Shown here: piece after piece, positions 14,432-20,106 of the stretch | Position numbering within the stretch: the stretch's first letter is position 1 | Layout of the letters: every line of letters starts with the position of its first letter | Origin: a virus | DNA: 22,126 nt | Reading direction: 5' to 3' (one strand) | IMG/VR virus record: IMGVR_UViG_3300027686_000039 | Span: 1 to 22,126 of that record | Made by a program: the position numbers and the translations under genes | Notes under the pieces: model-generated | What the model was told of the DNA's origin: nothing | Databases searched by the model: none | The model's input: the letters and a program-made list of their open reading frames with translations, nothing else

Positions 14432-17400
14432 TTTTTGGATCTTCCCAAACAAACCCAGCCTTAAATCCTAGCGAATATAGGAGCAAGCCCCCAGCGCCTT
14501 GGTTGGAAAATGTAACAACGGCCTTTACCGTTGGAAAGTTTAATGGTGACAGTGGTTCTAATAGCGAAGGTTTTGCAAAATTTGAAGCTTGGAAACCCAT
14601 TATGGATGCTTTGAAAGATTTTGAAGTTCCTGGCTTATCAAAATATTATGGACAAAACGAATATATAAACCCTGGTACGCTTTTAGTAAGCTCCCCTTTA
14701 GCTGGTAATATTGGTGGAGATCAAAGAGGCTATAACCAATTAGCAGAAAACATATTTAGTTTTATCCGTGATAATCAATCCACGCTGCCGCCAGATCTAG
14801 CTTCTGTAAATGAAGAAACCTTTGCCGAAATGACAAAGGATTTTGTTATGGGGCAAAGGGCCGAGCTTGAAGAGCTTTACGAAACCAACCCAGGCATGGC
14901 CGGTGCGATTGGTAGGTTTATAGGATCTATGGGAGCAACAGGTGCTGACCCAATAGCCCAGGCAACAATGCCTTTCGGGGGATGGTCTAAAAGCTTGTGG
15001 AAAAGAATGGCGCAGAACGCTCTTATAAACGGTGGCACTGGTGCTATTTCAGAAGTAGCAGTTAAAGATTGGTATGACGAACTAGGTCTTGAATATACAT
15101 TTAAGGATTTTGTGTACAATGTCGGAGCAAACGCTGCTTTCGGCGCGGCCCTACCTCTCGCTGGTCGTGGATTTAGACTTAGTGTTGAACAGTCTCAAAG
15201 GGGTTGGAGAGCCTTAACTGCAAACGGAACAAAGAACGTAACCCCAGAAGATCAACTAGTAATAGATGCTATGACAAACCAGGCGGATCTTGAAGCGGCA
15301 AACCCATTTGTTACGCCAGATCCTAATGAGGCGATATCGGTTCACAACCAGCGGTTAGAAGCAGCAAGCGCGGCCACGGCTAATGCTGAACCAGTTATTA
15401 TTCCTCAAGACGCAGGGCTTCCAATCAGGGCAGATGCTATAGATAATCTTGACGGTGTTATCTTTAAGTATGATCCTGATGAAATTGAAATTGATGCTAA
15501 GACTTTTCAGTTTAAATCTGACAGTGATGAGCTTGGCGTTACAAGCCGATTGAGGGATGAAGTCGTTTGGGATGACTCCGCCTCTGGCACTGTTCACGTT
15601 TACGAATATGCCGATGGTCGTGTAGTTATTGCCGATGGACACCAACGATTAGGTCTAGCAAAAAGAATTAAAGCTCAAGACCCTTCTCAAAAAATAACAA
15701 TATACGCCCGTAAGTTTAGACAGGTCGATGGTATTACTCCACAACAGGCAATGGTTGAAGCTGCTCTGAAAAATATAGTTGAGACTGAGTTTTATTCCCC
15801 AGGTAGAGCTATTGATGCGGCAAAGGTTCTTAGATTTGACCCAAGCAAAGAGTCGAGGCTTCCACGCACACAAATAGCGGTTCAAGCTAGGGGCATGATG
15901 CGTTTAAGCGATGATGCTTTTATGTCAGTTGTAAACGAAGTTATACCTCCTAACTATGCTTCTATTGTTGGCAGATTAATTGATGATGCTGGCTTGCAAG
16001 AAGCGGCAATTAAAGTTCTTTCTAAAACAAAACCGGCAACTGCTTTCGAGGCAGAGGCTATAATTCGTCAGGTTCGAGAGTCAGATACCGATCAAATTAA
16101 ACAGATTGATCTTTTTGGCGAGAGCTTTTTTACTGAAACTCTTTATATTGAAAGGGCTAAGATATTAAATAATTCTTACAAAGAGCTGCGCCGTGATAAA
16201 GCAGCGTTTGAAACCTTGGTAAAAAACTCAGAGCGTTTAGAAGCTGAAGGAAATGTTCTTGTAAAAAACGCAAACCAGAAAAAGGTGACTACAGATGCCC
16301 AAACGATCACGCTCCTCCAAGCCCTCGCAAACCGCAAAGGCCCCCTCTCAGACGCCCTTAACGAAGCCGCAAGAACAGCCAAAGACACAGGAAGCGACGT
16401 CGAGGCTACAGCAGGCTTTATCGACGCTATCAGAAAAGCAATTGACGGAGGCGATTTCGAACGCATATCAAATGGCGACATTGGACGCTCTATCAATGAT
16501 CCAGCGCCGATCTCAAAATCTGAGATTGAAGAACCAGCTCTTGACGGATTCGACGAACCAACAGGCATAGCAGCGCAACGCCAGGCCGACCAGCTAGAGC
16601 AAGATATGTTTCGTGTTGAAGAGGTTACACCCGACGTTTCCGCAAGAAGTCCTAATGATATAGAGGCGGATCTAAAAGCGCGTCAGCCGGTAGAAACTGT
16701 TGATGATATATATGCAATTGCGGATGAATCCCAATCCTACATTGCAACAATAGCTGCGGATATTGAAAGTGATCTTGGAGTTACCTTTGACAACCCTGGA
16801 TTAAAGAAGATCAAAGAAGCCAAAAGTAAAATGCAGCGCAAAGGATATGTTTCATCAAATCAAATGACGGACATATCGCGCGGTGGATTTATAATTAATA
16901 AAGCAGAAGATGCTGACGCTATTGTTGCTAGATTTGGACGGGATGCAGAAATATTGGATGAAGGCTGGAATTTCACACCGGCTGGATACTTTGATCGCAA
17001 GCTTTTAGTCAGAACGCCAAACGGTATTGTTTCTGAAATTCAAATATGGTCGCCAAAGCTTCGCGCTGCAAAAGAAGAAACCGGCACTAAGCTTTATACT
17101 AAGATGCGGAAATCAAAAGATCCGGCAGAGGTGGAAGCTATATCTCTTCAAATGAGAGAGCTTTATGCAAATGCTTTAAAAAGCGAAGATCAATCTTTCA
17201 GATCATTGTCAGGCATAGATAACTTGCCAAAAGTATCTTCGAATGCAGACATAAACGCCGCTTCGTCAGGGATCACTCGTCCTGTCTCAAAGACATCTGG
17301 AGCGTCTACTGATGTCCAAGCGCCACCTGGCTCAAGGATCGCCACGGCTTCTGATGGTGAAATGGAAATAGCGGGACGTCCGTCCCAATTAACAAATATC

Positions 17401-17595
17401 ATGGATGATACCTCCGACCTCAATTTAGATATCACTTCGGCAGATGTCAACCTTGATCTTGAATTTCCTATGGGACAAAAGGCAAATGCTGCTGGAGATG
17501 ATTTAGAAGTTGTACCTATGACCTTATCAAATTTGAAAAAAGAATTGGATCAACAGGAATTAATGATTAAGCGTTTGGAGTTCTGCACAATATGA
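14428..17595 (+). CDS. Large ejection-type polyvalent protein with ParB/DdrB-like and RelA/SpoT-like domains (1055 aa)
   Basis: In the place of T7 gp16 and expected to enter the cell with the DNA. Residues 1-300: internal-virion-like, with Gly/Ala-rich amphipathic helices (AGAIGRFIGSMGATGADPIA; NVGANAAFGAALPLAGRGF). About 345-450: ParB-superfamily fold of the DdrB type, with VVIADGHQRLGLAKRI (DGHQRL at 403-408). About 520-720: helical QIDLFGE, ERAKIL and ALANRKGPLSDALNEAAR, a block I associate with phage polyvalent proteins. About 735-915: RelA/SpoT-like, with basic KSKMQRKG (799-806), MTDISRGGFIIN (D815), AGYFDRK (852-858) and SEIQIWSP (E870), i.e. equivalents of the synthetase DI..R, GY and E-x-Q motifs. 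The His after E-x-Q in synthetases is not seen (EETGTKLY). A disordered linker and a helix close it. Codon use changes sharply at about 16300-16610. No lytic transglycosylase motif at the N-terminus, unlike T7 gp16. Confidence 0.8.
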   Translation: MIFGSSQTNPALNPSEYRSKPPAPWLENVTTAFTVGKFNGDSGSNSEGFAKFEAWKPIMDALKDFEVPGLSKYYGQNEYINPGTLLVSSPLAGNIGGDQRGYNQLAENIFSFIRDNQSTLPPDLASVNEETFAEMTKDFVMGQRAELEELYETNPGMAGAIGRFIGSMGATGADPIAQATMPFGGWSKSLWKRMAQNALINGGTGAISEVAVKDWYDELGLEYTFKDFVYNVGANAAFGAALPLAGRGFRLSVEQSQRGWRALTANGTKNVTPEDQLVIDAMTNQADLEAANPFVTPDPNEAISVHNQRLEAASAATANAEPVIIPQDAGLPIRADAIDNLDGVIFKYDPDEIEIDAKTFQFKSDSDELGVTSRLRDEVVWDDSASGTVHVYEYADGRVVIADGHQRLGLAKRIKAQDPSQKITIYARKFRQVDGITPQQAMVEAALKNIVETEFYSPGRAIDAAKVLRFDPSKESRLPRTQIAVQARGMMRLSDDAFMSVVNEVIPPNYASIVGRLIDDAGLQEAAIKVLSKTKPATAFEAEAIIRQVRESDTDQIKQIDLFGESFFTETLYIERAKILNNSYKELRRDKAAFETLVKNSERLEAEGNVLVKNANQKKVTTDAQTITLLQALANRKGPLSDALNEAARTAKDTGSDVEATAGFIDAIRKAIDGGDFERISNGDIGRSINDPAPISKSEIEEPALDGFDEPTGIAAQRQADQLEQDMFRVEEVTPDVSARSPNDIEADLKARQPVETVDDIYAIADESQSYIATIAADIESDLGVTFDNPGLKKIKEAKSKMQRKGYVSSNQMTDISRGGFIINKAEDADAIVARFGRDAEILDEGWNFTPAGYFDRKLLVRTPNGIVSEIQIWSPKLRAAKEETGTKLYTKMRKSKDPAEVEAISLQMRELYANALKSEDQSFRSLSGIDNLPKVSSNADINAASSGITRPVSKTSGASTDVQAPPGSRIATASDGEMEIAGRPSQLTNIMDDTSDLNLDITSADVNLDLEFPMGQKANAAGDDLEVVPMTLSNLKKELDQQELMIKRLEFCTI
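16295..16570 (+). CDS. Candidate overprinted gene inside the polyvalent protein (+1 frame, 91 aa)
   Basis: An ORF in the +1 frame of the 1055-aa gene, with AAAGGTGA (16281-16288) six bases before its ATG. The product starts with a basic Ser/Pro/Thr stretch (MPKRSRSSKPSQTAKAP) and ends as a plausible amphipathic helix (LQQALSTLSEKQLTEAISNA and on to IQRRSQNLRLKNQLL). In the host frame, codons of 16321-16500 end in C 28 times and in T 11 times, against 7 C and 26 T in 16081-16260 (my counts). The skew starts near this ORF's ATG and fades shortly after its stop, as dual coding would produce. The alternative is a segment imported from a GC-richer relative, with the ORF a by-product. Function unknown. 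Confidence 0.35.
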   Translation: MPKRSRSSKPSQTAKAPSQTPLTKPQEQPKTQEATSRLQQALSTLSEKQLTEAISNAYQMATLDALSMIQRRSQNLRLKNQLLTDSTNQQA

Positions 17596-20060
17596 CTTTT
17601 AAAAATTGCATTGATGATGGCGTTAAGGCTGGAGAAATTAACCAAGAGAGTGCTGACGAAATCTTTAGCCTCTTTGATGAGTTGGAAGTTAAGTATAATA
17701 AGCAAATGGGTGGGGCTGCTGCTACAGCAAGAGCTGCTGGCGAAACAACCATTGCAACCAAAAAGCTCATATTAGAGCGCAAGCGCCGTGCTATGCTCCA
17801 GGCTAAGACCTGGCAGAAAATAAAAATACATCTGGATACCTTTAAAACAGTTACTGGCATTCAGAACAAATACAAAGCTGCATTAGATTTATTCGAGCAG
17901 TCTCAAACATCTAAATTTCAAAGCGTTGCTCAAATTCATTCCGTAGTAAAGAACAGAGCTAATTCAACTATGAATGAATATCTGGCTACGTTTAAAAGAA
18001 ATATTATTGGGGAAACTCAGGAAAAAGCTAAGTTAAAGAATTTAATTCGTGAAATTTTTGGGGAAGATACTGGAGATATTTCCGCCAGGCAGATGATGGA
18101 GGGCTGGAAAGCTTCCGCTGAATATCTTCGCAAAAGGTTTAATGCTGCTGGCGGAGCTATAGTTAATAGAATTGATTGGGGCCTTCCTCAGTTTCACGCC
18201 TCTATTAAAGTTCGTTCTGCTGGATTTACTGAGTGGAGCAATTTTATTCGTGGCCGTTTAGATTTAAACAAAATGGTTGACGAGCAAACCGGCTTGGCAT
18301 TTTCTCCGCAAAAACTTGAGATTGCCTTACGAGATTCTTATGAAACTATAAGATCAGATGGGTCTAACAAAATAAAAGAAGGTCAATATTCGGGCAATAA
18401 ATCTCTTGCTTCTAGGAACCAAGACCATCGTTTCTTTGTATTTAAGGACGCCGAATCCTGGATGGAATACCAGGAGAAATTTGGTAACCCGAACCCATTC
18501 GATGCTATGATGGGTCATATAGATACAATGTCGCGTGATATTGCTATGATGGAAGTCCTGGGGCCAGATCCAAAAGCAACCGTTAGATTTGTTAAAGATA
18601 CTTTAAGAAAAGAAGCTGACCTATCAGGTGATGAAAAGCAAATGAGAGCAGCCACAAAATCAGGGGAAGCTGTGGATGATCTATATTCTGTAATTGTTGG
18701 AACTAATAACGCTCCAGTTGACGGGGTGTTTGCTACTGGATTTGCCGGTCTTCGCCAAACTCTGCAATCGGCCCAACTTGGATCTGCTGCCGTTGCCGCT
18801 GTTACGGATATGAATTTTGGTAGAATAGCCAGGGGAATGAACGGGCTTCCACAAACTAAAATTCTTAATAGTTACTTAAAGCTTATGAACCCTCTTACCC
18901 TTAAAGAAAAAGGCAAGCTGGCTATAAGAATTGGCCTAACTGCTGAAGGTTGGTCATCGCTTGCAGCCGGTCAAATGCGTTATGTTGGAGATATGTCAGG
19001 GCCGGAAGTTACCAGGCGAATAAGTGATTTTGTTATGAGGGCCTCGTTGCTTTCCCCTTGGACCCAGGCCGGTAGATGGGCCTTTGGCATGGAATACCTT
19101 GGCTTTCTAGGTGATAATGTTGGCAAGACCTTCGATCAGCTACCGGCAAATATGCAGAAAAGCATGAACCACTACAATATTGGCGCGGAAAAATGGGAGG
19201 TAATGAGGAAGACCCCCCTTCACGAACATGAAGGCGCGTCATTCCTTACTGCTGATAAGATTGAAAACCGTACTGACATAAGCGCCGGTGATGCTCAAGA
19301 CTTGGCAACCGCTTTAATGGTTATGATAGACACAGAAACTAACTTTGCTGTTCCAAGCACTTCAATTAGGGGACGTACTGCATTAACTGGAGACACAAGG
19401 CCAGGGACAATAGCCGGTGAGCTGACCAGATCTTTTGCTATGTATAAAGGTTTTGGGGTTACGTTAGTTAATACTCATATCATGCGTGGCTTGGCTCAAC
19501 CAACGGCCCGTGGCAAAGGCACTTACTTTGCAGATCTATTAATTAGCACGACACTAATGGGCGCTTTGGCAATGCAGCTCAAAGAAATGAGTAAAGGTCG
19601 CGATCCAAGGCCAATGGATAGTCCTGAGTTTTGGGGCGCGGCTCTGTTGCAGGGCGGTGGTCTAGGTATATATGGCGATTTTATGTTTGGAAATGTAAAC
19701 AGATTTGGCGATGGATTAGCATCTACAATTGCCGGTCCTGTGGTTGGGTTTGCAAGCGACCTTCAAAAGCTTACTATTGAAAATATTATTCAAGCATCCC
19801 AGGGTAAAGATACAAACGCGGCGTCAGAGTTTATTAGCTTTGCTGGCAGATATACACCTGGATCATCTCTTTGGTACTCCCGTTTGGCACTAGAGAGACT
19901 TGTACTTGACCAGGCGAAACTATGGGCTGACCCCAAGGCAAGGACTAAGTTTAGAAGAAAAGAAAAAGACTATAGGAAACAGTATGGTCAGAAATCTTGG
20001 TGGTCTGCTGGTGACACTTCACCCTCAAGATCTCCAGATCTATCAAACGTGTTTGATTGA
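17592..20060 (+). CDS. Large internal virion / ejection-type protein (822 aa)
   Basis: Starts in an ATGA overlap with the previous gene. The opening MTFKNCIDDGVKAGEINQES with DEIFSLFDELE, then a basic helical stretch (ERKRRAMLQAKTWQKI), REIFGEDTGD, YLRKRFNAAGGAI and WGLPQFH form an order I recognise from the protein that follows the DdrB-like polyvalent gene in many podoviruses. The C-terminal half has hydrophobic helices (SAQLGSAAVAAVTD; LLISTTLMGALAMQL; IAGPVVGFASDL) and GRDPRPMD with LLQGGGLGIYGDFMFG. These could insert in the inner membrane, as proposed for gp16-type ejection proteins. No catalytic motif was identified. The charged C-terminus (RTKFRRKEKDYRKQYGQ) is followed by Ser/Pro-rich residues. 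Together with the 1055-aa protein it may equal a split, expanded gp16. Confidence 0.75.
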   Translation: MTFKNCIDDGVKAGEINQESADEIFSLFDELEVKYNKQMGGAAATARAAGETTIATKKLILERKRRAMLQAKTWQKIKIHLDTFKTVTGIQNKYKAALDLFEQSQTSKFQSVAQIHSVVKNRANSTMNEYLATFKRNIIGETQEKAKLKNLIREIFGEDTGDISARQMMEGWKASAEYLRKRFNAAGGAIVNRIDWGLPQFHASIKVRSAGFTEWSNFIRGRLDLNKMVDEQTGLAFSPQKLEIALRDSYETIRSDGSNKIKEGQYSGNKSLASRNQDHRFFVFKDAESWMEYQEKFGNPNPFDAMMGHIDTMSRDIAMMEVLGPDPKATVRFVKDTLRKEADLSGDEKQMRAATKSGEAVDDLYSVIVGTNNAPVDGVFATGFAGLRQTLQSAQLGSAAVAAVTDMNFGRIARGMNGLPQTKILNSYLKLMNPLTLKEKGKLAIRIGLTAEGWSSLAAGQMRYVGDMSGPEVTRRISDFVMRASLLSPWTQAGRWAFGMEYLGFLGDNVGKTFDQLPANMQKSMNHYNIGAEKWEVMRKTPLHEHEGASFLTADKIENRTDISAGDAQDLATALMVMIDTETNFAVPSTSIRGRTALTGDTRPGTIAGELTRSFAMYKGFGVTLVNTHIMRGLAQPTARGKGTYFADLLISTTLMGALAMQLKEMSKGRDPRPMDSPEFWGAALLQGGGLGIYGDFMFGNVNRFGDGLASTIAGPVVGFASDLQKLTIENIIQASQGKDTNAASEFISFAGRYTPGSSLWYSRLALERLVLDQAKLWADPKARTKFRRKEKDYRKQYGQKSWWSAGDTSPSRSPDLSNVFD

Positions 20061-20081
20061 ATAGAATAACCGTGCTATAAA
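20053..20081 (+). promoter_or_regulatory. Extended -10 promoter of the tail fibre gene
   Basis: TTGATT (20053-20058) and TATAAA (20076-20081) are exactly 17 bases apart, and TGC directly precedes the -10 box, giving the extended -10 element. It overlaps the last codons of the previous gene and lies 25 bases before the fibre ATG, with transcription expected to start near 20088. It is the best host-type promoter match in the window and would allow fibre expression independent of upstream read-through. Confidence 0.65.
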
Positions 20082-20106
20082 TTGAGCGATTAAAAAGGAA
20101 ACAGAT

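Noticed and set aside
16176-16568. Antisense ORF of 130 aa across the codon-skewed block
   Set aside because: Opened by the same shortage of T; it starts about 40 bases beyond the skewed block, has no ribosome site noticed, and extends outside the skew on its other side. The +1-frame ORF fits the skew edges better.
17190-17450. Antisense ORF of 86 aa with a protein-like composition opposite the linker of the 1055-aa protein
   Set aside because: It would need a TTG start with AAGG directly against it, too close to work as a ribosome site, and the codon shift of the sense frame is mild here.
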